Origin: Betaproteobacteria bacterium
GTDB taxonomy: Bacteria; Pseudomonadota; Gammaproteobacteria; Burkholderiales; Burkholderiaceae_C
DNA length: 24,510 nt
Direction of reading: 5' to 3'
Assembly: GCA_947448675.1 (NCBI GenBank)
Contig: CANFOR010000012.1
Location: forward strand, 1 to 24,510
Shown: one piece after another, positions 8,318 to 16,500 of the stretch
How the letters are laid out: each line of letters begins with the position of its first letter
Position numbering within the stretch: the first letter of the stretch is position 1
Translations under genes and position numbers: made by a program
The notes under the pieces: model-generated
What the model saw: only the letters and a program-made list of their open reading frames with translations
Database searches by the model: none
What the model was told of the DNA's origin: nothing

Positions 8318-8678
8318 GGCCCCATTCCTTGTTAAAATTTTGATACTTTTGATTTAAATTTAAATGACATCGATTGAAACTGCCATTGTGGTTTGCCGCA
8401 TATCATACGGGTGAACATGACTCCCTCAAGGCAGCTAAGCTTGCCAAGAACTAATATAAAAAAGATCGACGGCCTCAAATAACTCGACCACAGCTGCGCC
8501 CTCCAACTAGAACCCGGCCACTAGAAGACATGGAGACGGTGATTGGCTACGCCAAGCCGTGGGTGGAAGACGCCAAGGCTTTGTCGTGCGCCATTTCTTC
8601 CAAAATTTCGTTCGAACAGGTGCTGCGCGGAGCGTTCGTATTGGGCAAGTAAACTGGTGCTTTCCACAGAGTGTTGCC
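8318..8678. other. Divergent intergenic region with AT-rich block
   Basis: 361 nt between two divergent genes. Positions 8330-8470 are strongly AT-rich and include a perfect 14-bp palindrome, ATTTAAATTTAAAT, at 8352-8365. This is the likely promoter area for the oxidase gene, but I cannot assign convincing -35/-10 boxes. The right half (8530-8652) holds a short unrecognised reading frame listed separately. No RNA gene recognised. Confidence 0.6.
8530..8652 (+). CDS. Unrecognised 40-residue ORF, possibly a gene remnant
   Basis: ATG at 8530, TAA at 8650-8652, encoding METVIGYAKPWVEDAKALSC followed by 20 more residues ending FVLGK. Its composition is protein-like, not low-complexity. I do not recognise the family. 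Only a weak purine stretch (AGAAG) precedes the ATG. The frame stays open upstream beyond the ATG. It could be the C-terminal stub of a lost gene upstream of the SulP transporter. A longer frame of the SulP gene (from 8559) overlaps it and cannot be real at the same time over this stretch. Confidence 0.25.
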   Translation: METVIGYAKPWVEDAKALSCAISSKISFEQVLRGAFVLGK

Positions 8679-10772
8679 ATGCTTAGAGTTTTGTACGCGG
8701 CCCTTGAGGGCCTCGGTAGCGCCATACCCGCAGGTTTGGCGAGCATTGTCTGGCTGGGCTACAAAATAGGCCCCGAGCTGATCGCGCCTATGGTCTTTGC
8801 CATGATGTGCGCGGTGGCCATTACCAACGCGTCGGCATCGTTTTCGCGCAGGCCCTTGGTCTATGCGGCGCGGTTTTTTGAAACCTCGCTGTTGGCGGGT
8901 TTTATCGACAGTTTTGTACCCAAGCTCGGTGGCTGGGGCTTGGTAGACAGCCCTTCGGTACGCATGAGTTTGGTTATTTTGGCTTGCGTGGTGGCGGGCT
9001 TGGTGCAGCCATTGTTTTATGGCCTGCGCTTGCAGCGCATGACGCGCTTTATCCCGGCGCCGGTGTTTGCCGCGTTTTTGAATTCGGTCGCCTTGATTTT
9101 GGTGATGAGCCAGGTCAAGCAGGTCTTGCTGCTGGCGAGCCAACGCCCGCAGTTGGTGCTGCCCTCGGTGTTGATAGCCGCCGCCTGCTTGGGCTTGGCC
9201 CTGGTGCTGCGCCGTTTTACCCCGCGTTTGCCCGCAGGCATTTTAGGTTTGCTCGCTGCCAGCCTGACGGCATTGCTTTTGCAAGCTGCGGGGCACAGCG
9301 TGCCCACCATGCTCCCCCACAGCTTGCAGTGGGTGTTGCCCATTGCGTGGTTTGACATGGGGATTTTTCATGTCAGTAACGCGCACCTGTGGGCTATGTT
9401 GCTTGATGGGGTAATAGCAGGTGCTTTGCTGGGTTTGGTGGTGTTTTTGAGTACGGTTGTGTCCATGGAAACACTGTCTCAGCAGGACGACAGAGCCATG
9501 CCTACACTTGTGCAGACCATGCAGATCTCAACTGGCAAGATGCTTTCTGCTTGCTTAGGCTCAGTGCCTATGAGTGGCACGACCGCAGGAACTTTGGCGG
9601 CCGCTCGCACTGGGGGGCTTGGCCCTGCAATGATGCCTTTAATGGCCGCTTTGATTGCGCTGAGTTACCTCTTGGGCGTGCTCTCCTGGGTGCCGCAGTC
9701 GGCCATGATAGGCCTGCTGTTATTTGAGGCCTATTGCATGTACGACCGAGGCAGCGCCAACGCATTTTTGCGCCTGCTGGCCAAGCCTAGCGCGCGCCAC
9801 AGCATGGGTGAGCTGCAGCGCGAAGATTTGTTGATCGTGGTGGTGGTGACCTTCTTTGGCGTGGTGGGCAATATGGTGACGGCTCTTTTGGTGGGCGCGC
9901 TGTTGGGCCTGGTTTTGTTTGCCAAGCGCAATGGCAAGAGCCCCATTAAGTACCAGCGCAGCGGCACAGAGTTGCGCTCGAACTGCGCTCGCTCGATTGC
10001 CGACACCTTGCAGCTTGACGCGCAGGGCGAGCGCATCCAATGCATTGCACTGCAAGGCGCTTTGTACTTTGGCATGGTGCGGCCACTGCGCGCAGAGCTA
10101 GAGGCCTCGATTGGCCAAGCCCAATGGCTGGTGCTGGACTGGGCCCATGTGGTCTCGCAAGACAGCACCTTGCAGCGCATGCTCCAGCGCTTTGAAGAAG
10201 GGGCCGCTAAGCGCGGTGTGCAGGTGTTGTACTGCGCGCGAGCGGGCTACGCGCAGGCGCTACCCGATGTAGACCGCGCCTTGGAGCAGTGCGAGAACGA
10301 ACTCTTGGCCCAGGCCAGCCAGGCGGGGCCCAGCCAGCCAGCCGACGTATTGAGCGAGTGCGTGCTGATGCAGGGTTTGGACGCGCCTGCGCAAAGCCAA
10401 GTGCGCGCATGCTTTACGCTGCAAGAGTTTGCCCAAGGCGAGCGCGTGCTGCAACGCGGTGACCCTACGCGTGAGCTGCTGGTGCTGGCGCAAGGCAGCG
10501 CCAATGTGGTTATTGGCAATGGCAGCATCCGGGTCGCGGGTATGAGCGCCGGAGCGATCGTGGGCGAGATGGGTTTTTTAGACGGCAGCCCGCGCGCCGC
10601 CGATGTGTTTGCCGCCGAGCCCTTGCTGGCCCATGTGTTGCAGCGTGAGCGCTTTGATGCGCTCAGCCTCAGCCACCCCGAGATTGCGCAGCAAATGCTG
10701 CAAAACCTGTGCGTCGAGCTGGCCAGCCGCCTGCGCTCGTTGCACAAACTCTTGGCCCGCGAACGCGGCTAG
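8679..10772 (+). CDS. SulP-family anion transporter with STAS and cyclic-nucleotide-binding domains
   Basis: A 697-residue inner-membrane protein. Residues ~10-430 form the SulP membrane domain (TM1 with SAIPAGLA; SLC26/SulP-like PMSGTTAGTLAAARTGG later). Residues ~445-545 look like a STAS domain (IALQGALYFGMVRPLRAEL). Residues ~567-697 form a cNMP-binding domain whose phosphate cassette GEMGFLDGSPRAADV keeps the Glu (E630) and Arg (R639) that contact cyclic nucleotide. The family moves sulfate, bicarbonate or other anions; the substrate is unknown. I chose the ATG at 8679, which sits just before the first helix, although the frame is open from 8559 and no strong ribosome site supports either. 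It converges on argF with a 12-nt gap. The cyclase-like gene 2 kb upstream is a possible ligand source. Confidence 0.85.
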   Translation: MLRVLYAALEGLGSAIPAGLASIVWLGYKIGPELIAPMVFAMMCAVAITNASASFSRRPLVYAARFFETSLLAGFIDSFVPKLGGWGLVDSPSVRMSLVILACVVAGLVQPLFYGLRLQRMTRFIPAPVFAAFLNSVALILVMSQVKQVLLLASQRPQLVLPSVLIAAACLGLALVLRRFTPRLPAGILGLLAASLTALLLQAAGHSVPTMLPHSLQWVLPIAWFDMGIFHVSNAHLWAMLLDGVIAGALLGLVVFLSTVVSMETLSQQDDRAMPTLVQTMQISTGKMLSACLGSVPMSGTTAGTLAAARTGGLGPAMMPLMAALIALSYLLGVLSWVPQSAMIGLLLFEAYCMYDRGSANAFLRLLAKPSARHSMGELQREDLLIVVVVTFFGVVGNMVTALLVGALLGLVLFAKRNGKSPIKYQRSGTELRSNCARSIADTLQLDAQGERIQCIALQGALYFGMVRPLRAELEASIGQAQWLVLDWAHVVSQDSTLQRMLQRFEEGAAKRGVQVLYCARAGYAQALPDVDRALEQCENELLAQASQAGPSQPADVLSECVLMQGLDAPAQSQVRACFTLQEFAQGERVLQRGDPTRELLVLAQGSANVVIGNGSIRVAGMSAGAIVGEMGFLDGSPRAADVFAAEPLLAHVLQRERFDALSLSHPEIAQQMLQNLCVELASRLRSLHKLLARERG

Positions 10773-10791
10773 GCTTGGTCGCGGCTAGGCT
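10764..10791. repeat. 12-bp direct repeat spanning convergent stop codons
   Basis: CGCGGCTAGGCT occurs at 10764-10775 and again at 10780-10791 (period 16). The first copy contains the TAG stop of the SulP gene. The second contains, on the minus strand, the TAG stop of argF. Confidence 0.85.
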
Positions 10792-11720
10792 ACGCAGCCC
10801 AGCAGCAGGTATTCCATCAGCGCTTTTTGTGCGTGCATGCGGTTCTCGGCCTCGTCCCAGACCACCGACTGCGGGCCGTCGATCACCTCGGCCTCGACCT
10901 CTTCGCCACGGTGGGCGGGCAGGCAGTGCATGAATAGTGCGTCAGGTGCAGCCAGCTTCATCATCTCGGTGTCGACGCACCAATCGGCAAAGACCATTTT
11001 GCGCGCTTCGTTTTCAGCCTCGTAGCCCATGCTTGTCCAGACGTCGGTCGTGACCAAATGCGCCCCCCGGCAGGCCTCCATGGGGTCTTTAAAGACCTTG
11101 TAGCTGTCGTTGGAGCGCAGGCCCACTACCGACTGGTCGATGCCGTAGCCGCTGGGCGTGCTCACGTGCACGATAAAGCCCAAAATCTCGGCGGCTTGCA
11201 GCCAGGTGTTGGCCATGTTGTTGCCGTCGCCCACCCAGGCTACCACCTTGCCCTTGATGGAGCCACGTTGCTCGATAAAGGTAAAGATGTCGGCCAAAAT
11301 TTGGCAGGGATGAAACTCATTGGTTAAACCGTTGATAACCGGCACGCGGCTGTGCGCAGCAAATTCGGCAATTTTGTCTTGACCATAGGTGCGGATCATC
11401 ACCAAATCGACCATGCGGCTGATGACCTTGGCGCTGTCGGCAATCGGCTCGGCGCGGCCCAGCTGGCTGCCTTCGGTGGTCAGGTGCACTACGCTGCCGC
11501 CCATTTGGTACATGCCCGCTTCAAAGCTCACGCGGGTGCGGGTCGAGGCCTTTTCAAAAATCATGGCCATGGTGCGGTCGGCCAGAGGCTGGTATTTTTC
11601 GTAGGCCTTGAACTTCTTTTTGATGACGGCGGCGCGTTCAAATAGGTGCGCGTATTCAGCGGCGCTGAGGTCGCTAAATTGCAGGTAGTGCTGGATGGGT
11701 TTGGGTGTGTTGGCGTTCAT
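10785..11720 (-). CDS. argF: Ornithine carbamoyltransferase
   Basis: Converts ornithine and carbamoyl phosphate to citrulline in arginine biosynthesis; cytoplasmic, usually trimeric. The 311 residues match the family length. The carbamoyl-phosphate motif STRTR lies at residues 59-63 in FEKASTRTRVSFEAG, the HPCQILAD block follows, and the ornithine-side motif HCLPAHRGEEV lies near residue 270. The start overlaps the argD stop (ATGA at 11717-11720), so translation is probably coupled to argD. No separate promoter is visible. The 3' end faces the SulP gene 12 nt away. Confidence 0.97.
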   Translation of the reverse strand: MNANTPKPIQHYLQFSDLSAAEYAHLFERAAVIKKKFKAYEKYQPLADRTMAMIFEKASTRTRVSFEAGMYQMGGSVVHLTTEGSQLGRAEPIADSAKVISRMVDLVMIRTYGQDKIAEFAAHSRVPVINGLTNEFHPCQILADIFTFIEQRGSIKGKVVAWVGDGNNMANTWLQAAEILGFIVHVSTPSGYGIDQSVVGLRSNDSYKVFKDPMEACRGAHLVTTDVWTSMGYEAENEARKMVFADWCVDTEMMKLAAPDALFMHCLPAHRGEEVEAEVIDGPQSVVWDEAENRMHAQKALMEYLLLGCVA

Positions 11721-12910
11721 ACAGTTTCTGCCAAAAATGCTTTCACCAAGGGTACCAAAATGCCCACGATCTCCATCGCCTCGGCCTCGGTGATGATGAG
11801 CGGGGGCACCAGGCGGATCACCGTGTCGGCCGTCACGCTCATCAGCAAACCGGCCTCGGCGGCTCGGCCTACCAAGATGCTGCAGGGCCTGGCCAGATCG
11901 ATGCCCAGCATCAGGCCCTGGCCGCGAATGTCTTTCACGCCGGGTAAGCTGCCCAGTTCGCGCACCAAAGCAGCTTTAAGGGCCGCGCCCACCGTGGCGG
12001 CGTTGGCCAGCAGACCGTCTTCTTCCATGATGCGAATCGTCTCGACCCCGGCGCGCATGGCCAGCGGGTTGCCACCAAAGGTAGTGCCGTGGTTGCCAGG
12101 CTGGAAGATGTCGCAGGCCTTGGGGCCAGCCACAACCGCGCCAATTGGCACGCCCGAGCCCAGGCCTTTGGCCAGGGGCATCACGTCGGGTTGGATGCCC
12201 GCCCACTGGTGAGCAAACCACTTGCCAGTGCGGCCCATGCCGCACTGCACTTCATCGATCATCAGCAGCCAGTCTTGTTCGTCGCAGAGCCTGCGCACCT
12301 GCTGTAGGTAGTCGATGCGCATCGGGTTTACACCGCCTTCACCTTGAATGGTTTCAAAGAACACGGCCACGACGTTTTTATTGCCTACAGTGGCTTTTTT
12401 GAGCGCATCAATGTCGTTCAAGGGCACGCGGATAAAGCCCTCGACCAGCGGGCCAAAGCCTTTCTGCACTTTTTCGTTGCCGGTAGCCGACAGGGTGGCG
12501 ATGCTGCGCCCATGGAATGCGTGCTCATAGACCACAATCTCGGGCCGCTCAATGCCTTTGTCGTGGCCGAACTTGCGCGCCAGTTTGAGCGCCGCCTCGT
12601 TGGCTTCTAGGCCGGTGCTGCAAAAAAAAGCTTTCGACAGGCCCGAGAGCTGCACCAACTTGGCGGCCAACTTTTCTTGGTTGGGCACATGGTAGTAGTT
12701 GCTGCTGTGGATGATTTTGGCAATTTGGTCTTGCAGCGCGGGCACCAGCTTGGGGTGGTTGTGGCCCAAGGTGTTGACGGCAATGCCACCCAGGCCGTCG
12801 ATGTACTGCTTGCCATTGACGTCCCACACGCGCACGCCTTGGCCGCGCTCCAGCGCAATGGGCAGGCGACCATAGGTGTTCATGGTGTGGGGCGAGGCGG
12901 CTTCAATCAT
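11717..12910 (-). CDS. argD: Acetylornithine aminotransferase
   Basis: PLP class III aminotransferase of arginine biosynthesis (N-acetylglutamate semialdehyde to N-acetylornithine), often also succinyldiaminopimelate aminotransferase. The 397 residues show YIDGLGGIAVNTLGHNHP, the FFCSTGLEANEAA cofactor region, LLMIDEVQCGMGRTG and the PLP lysine in PLAKGLGSG (Lys248). I chose the ATG at 12910 rather than 12931, because AGGAG (12916-12920) lies 5 nt before it and the family begins near here. argF follows by ATGA overlap. The leader carries a terminator-like hairpin just before the ribosome site, listed separately. Confidence 0.96.
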   Translation of the reverse strand: MIEAASPHTMNTYGRLPIALERGQGVRVWDVNGKQYIDGLGGIAVNTLGHNHPKLVPALQDQIAKIIHSSNYYHVPNQEKLAAKLVQLSGLSKAFFCSTGLEANEAALKLARKFGHDKGIERPEIVVYEHAFHGRSIATLSATGNEKVQKGFGPLVEGFIRVPLNDIDALKKATVGNKNVVAVFFETIQGEGGVNPMRIDYLQQVRRLCDEQDWLLMIDEVQCGMGRTGKWFAHQWAGIQPDVMPLAKGLGSGVPIGAVVAGPKACDIFQPGNHGTTFGGNPLAMRAGVETIRIMEEDGLLANAATVGAALKAALVRELGSLPGVKDIRGQGLMLGIDLARPCSILVGRAAEAGLLMSVTADTVIRLVPPLIITEAEAMEIVGILVPLVKAFLAETV

Positions 12911-12923
12911 GGGGGCTCCTGTG

Positions 12924-12954
12924 AAAAACAAAGCGGCTCAACACTGGTGAGCCG
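12924..12954 (-). promoter_or_regulatory. Terminator-like hairpin in the argD leader (possible attenuator)
   Basis: On the minus strand a perfect 7-bp stem, CGGCTCA / TGAGCCG (12954-12948 and 12940-12934), with a 7-nt loop is followed directly by CTTTGTTTTT and then the AGGAG of argD. This is the form of an intrinsic terminator placed between the promoter side and the ribosome site. A short upstream reading frame exists, but it has no run of arginine codons, so classical arginine-peptide attenuation is not supported. Structure is seen; function is inferred. Confidence 0.55.
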
Positions 12955-13055
12955 TTAAGACCAAATTTTAGGCGCAGAGCTTGCTTTATGGTGCAGATGA
13001 TTGCTGAAGATGTTGCATCGCAGCCATGCGCTATGGGCATGGCGAATGCTTTACT

Positions 13056-13086
13056 TTGGACTCTTATATAAGACATAAGTTAGAAT
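13056..13086 (+). promoter_or_regulatory. Candidate sigma-70 promoter for the DUF3579 gene
   Basis: TTGGAC (13056-13061) and TAGAAT (13081-13086) are separated by 19 nt, and the AT-rich spacer includes TTATATAAG. It lies about 45 nt before the DUF3579 start. The spacing is longer than the ideal 17, so this is tentative. Confidence 0.35.
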
Positions 13087-13131
13087 ACTGCTGCACTGCA
13101 ACATCCGCGCAGTGCGAACCCGAGCGAGCCC

Positions 13132-13461
13132 ATGTCTACCGACACGTCCAAACAAGTCTTCATTCTGGGCATCACCCAGAGTGGCAAAACCTTCCGGCCC
13201 AGCGACTGGGCCGAGCGCTTGGCGGGTGTCATGAGCCCGTTTCGACCAGGCGGCCCGCAACCGGGCAGCCACTTGGGCTATTCGGAATGGTGCGTGCCCA
13301 CCGTGGTGAACGACATTCGCTGTGTGGTGGTGCACCACGACCTGCGCGACGCCGAACCTATGGCTTGGGACTTTTGCATGAACTTTGGTAAAGACAACGA
13401 CCTGCAAGTCACCGAAGCCTGCTTGTTGCCTGATCAGCATCTTGCACCTGCCCAGCCCTAG
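13132..13461 (+). CDS. DUF3579 family protein
   Basis: A 109-residue protein. The blocks VFILGITQSGKTFRPSDWAE, MSPF with YSEWCVPTV, VNDIRCVVVHHDLRD and PMAWDFCMNFGKDNDLQ match DUF3579 from memory. These are small betaproteobacterial proteins often found next to arginine genes. Function is unknown; no catalytic motif, signal peptide or membrane segment is seen. It is divergent from argD across a 221-nt region. It converges on rne, with the rne terminator between them. Confidence 0.8.
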   Translation: MSTDTSKQVFILGITQSGKTFRPSDWAERLAGVMSPFRPGGPQPGSHLGYSEWCVPTVVNDIRCVVVHHDLRDAEPMAWDFCMNFGKDNDLQVTEACLLPDQHLAPAQP

Positions 13462-13510
13462 TTTGCCAGGGCTCGTCTAAACCCTGTTTGGGCGGACTAA
13501 AAAACTACAG

Positions 13511-13541
13511 TACAAACAAAAACAGCCCCGCAAGGGGCTGT
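13511..13541 (-). terminator. Intrinsic terminator of rne
   Basis: On the minus strand ACAGCCCC (13541-13534), loop TTGC, GGGGCTGT (13529-13522) is followed by TTTTGTTTG. A perfect 8-bp GC-rich stem with a U-rich tail, starting 26 nt after the rne stop codon. Confidence 0.85.
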
Positions 13542-13556
13542 AAATGCGCGTAGGCA

Positions 13557-13573
13557 GCTATTGTTTTTATAGC
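13557..13573. repeat. 17-bp palindrome GCTA-N9-TAGC over the rne stop codon
   Basis: AGCTAT and ATAGCT (13556-13561 and 13569-13574) flank a TGTTTTT loop, and the element includes the rne TAA (13567-13569). It is one member of a dispersed family described in the findings. Other members start at 1364, 3214, 6713, 7149, 13721, 13991, 14380, 16882, 20703 and 24038. Confidence 0.75.
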
Positions 13574-16500
13574 TTTGGCGCTTCAAACGGCAGTTGCATG
13601 CTGCCCAGGTCGCGCTTGGTTTCGACCAAAACCAGCGGGCCTTCGTCGACCACCACGGCCGCTGGCCGCTCGCGTGGCACATGCACGGGCTTGGGCTCGG
13701 CGGCAATGGCGGCTTGGGCTGCTGCAATTTTGCTAGCGTCCGAGTTAACCCACTGCAGGCCAGAACCTTCGGCCACTTTGGACATGTCTTCCAGGGGCAG
13801 CACAAAGTGGCTGACCTTGGGCATGCTAGGCGTTGCCGCCTGTGGGCTGGCCGAGGGCGCTGGTGCGCTGCGGGCTGTGGGCACAGCCGGAGCAGCTGGC
13901 GCCATGGCGGGCGCTGCAGCAGGAGCCGTGGTAGCCCCTGCAGGGCTTGCCATGCTGGCAGCCAAAGGAGTCGCATGCGCTGCTTGTTCAGCTACAAAAT
14001 TGCTAGCTGCATTCGCAGGCTCCATGCGCTCTGCAGGCCGATTCTCTTCGAGCATGTTGGCTTGCTGAGCGTCGCCAGCGGGGCCTGCGTTGGCAGCTGC
14101 AAACTCGTCATTGCGCGGTGCGCGGTCGCCACGTTCGCGGCGGTCACGCCCATAGCGGTCACGCGAGCGGCGCTCACGCGGTGCGCCATTACGTTCGCCG
14201 TCTTGGGGCATGCTGTCTTGTGCGGGCAGGGTTGCGTTGCCGTCTGCATGGGCATGGGCGTCGTTGGTCTGGTTGTCGCCCATGCCCATTGCAGCAGCAG
14301 CGTCCATAGCACCGGCAGCGCCTACAGCAGCCGTGCCTATTGCACCCGCCATCTGCGGTGCATTGCCTTCGTTGGTTTCGCTACCGGCTTCGTAGCGCGG
14401 GCCGCGCTCGCCACCCCGGCTGCCACGGCCTCGGCCACCGCGCTCGCCACGTTCACGGCGCTCGCCTGTGCGGCCTTCGCCGCGCTCATTGCGCTCCGCA
14501 CCGCGCTCTTCGCGCGGAGCATTGGCGTCGCGCCCAGCAGCCTCGTTGGCATCGACCATCGGTGCTGCTGCACCCGGCGCAAAAGCGGCTTGCGTTGCGG
14601 ACTCATTGCGTTGGGGGTTGGCCTCGCGGCGCTCGCCACCACGGCCTTCACCGCGGCCGCCACGGCCACGGCCTGCGTCGCGCTCGCTGCGTTCATTGCG
14701 TTCGCCATCGCGCGGTGCGCTTTCGTTGCGCTCGGCGCTGCCTTCACCCCGGCGGCCACGGCCACGGCCCTCGCCGCGGCCTTCACCACCACGGCCACGG
14801 CCCTCGCCGCGCTCACCGGAACGGCCACCACGGCCTGCGCCTTCGCGGGGGCCTGTGCCCTCACGGTTGGCGTCTCGGCTAGCGTCTTTTTTCTCCTCGG
14901 TTTTAGCTGGGCTTGGCGCGGGCGCTGGGCTGCCACCAAACAGGCCTTTGAGCCAAGCGAAGAAGCCTTTTTCAGCCGGGGCTGCCGCAACGGTTTTGGC
15001 CACCGGTTTGGCCACTTGCGCGGCGGGCACTGCAGCGGCCATGGGCGCCGCAACAGGTGCGGGCTTGGGCGGTGCCACAGGCGCGGGCATGTCAGGCAAG
15101 ACGCCCTTGATGATTGGCGTTTGCTTGTTGGTCGGCTCTTGGCTGCGGCGCGTCACGGCAGTGGCTTCTTCCACTTCTTCGGCCATTTTGTAGCTCGGCT
15201 CGACGTGGTCTAGGCGGGGGTCGTCGTGCTTCAATCGCTCGAGCTTGTAGTGCGGCGTCTCTAGGGTTTTGCTGGGGATCATCAGCACCGTCATGCGCTG
15301 CTTGAGCTCGATCTTGGTGATCTCGGTGCGCTTTTCGTTCAGCAAGAAGCTGGCCACGTCAACCGGCACTTGGCAGTGCAGGGCAGCGGTGTTGTCCTTC
15401 ATCGACTCTTCTTGGATGATGCGCAAAATTTCTAGTGCGCTGGACTCGGTGTCGCGGATATGGCCCGAGCCGCCGCAGCGTGGGCAGGGGATGGACGCAC
15501 CCTCGCTCAGCGTGGGGCGCAGGCGCTGGCGGCTCATTTCCATCAGGCCGAATTTGCTGATCGAACCAAACTGCACGCGGGCGCGGTCTTGGCGCAGCGC
15601 GTCGCGCAGGCGGGTTTCGACGTCGCGGCGGTTGCGCGACTCGTCCATGTCGATAAAGTCGATCACGATCAAGCCACCCAGATCGCGCAGGCGCGCTTGG
15701 CGGGCCACTTCGTCAGCGGCTTCGAGGTTGGTGCGGGTGGCGGTTTCTTCGATGTCGCCGCCCTTGATGGCGCGGGCGCTGTTCACGTCCACACTCACCA
15801 GCGCTTCGGTTTGATCGATCACAATCGCACCGCCCGAAGGCAGGGTGACGGTGCGCGAGTAGGCGCTAGCAATTTGGTGCTCGATCTGGAAGCGCGCAAA
15901 CAGCGGCGTGTCGTCACGGTAGCGCTTCACGCGGGCCGCGTGCTCGGGCATGACGTGGCTCATGAACTGCTGGGCCTGCTCGTAAATGTCGTCGGTGTCG
16001 ATCAGGATGTCGCCGATGTCGTGGTTGAAGTAATCACGGATGGCGCGGATCACCAGGCTGGACTCTTGGTAAATCAAGAATGCGCCCTTGGCACCTTTGG
16101 CAGCGCCGTCAATGGCGGTCCAGAGTTTGAGCAGGTAGTTCAGGTCCCACTGCAACTCGGGCGCGCTGCGGCCAATGCCAGCGGTGCGCGCGATGATGCT
16201 CATGCCATTGGGGTATTCGAGCTGGTCCATCGCGTCTTTGAGCTCGGCCCGGTCTTCGCCCTCGATGCGTCGGCTCACGCCACCGCCGCGCGGGTTGTTG
16301 GGCATCAGCACCACATAGCGGCCCGCCAGCGAGACGAAGGTGGTGAGCGCTGCGCCTTTGTTGCCGCGCTCTTCTTTTTCGACCTGCACCAGCATCTCGT
16401 TGCCTTCGCGGATCACGTCTTGGATGCGCGCTTGGCTCGGCGCTACGCCGGGGGCAAAGTATTGTTTAGAGATTTCTTTGAAGGGCAGAAAACCGTGGCG

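Noticed and set aside
13467..13486. CAGGG/CCCTG hairpin after the DUF3579 stop as a terminator
   Set aside because: Only 5 bp with a 10-nt loop and a three-T tail; too weak to call.
13594..15213. 539-codon plus-strand open frame opposite rne
   Set aside because: It is antisense to the Arg/Gly/Ala-rich RNase E tail. GC-rich repetitive codons remove stops on the other strand; the translation is low-complexity Ala/Gly/Arg/His with no family resemblance.
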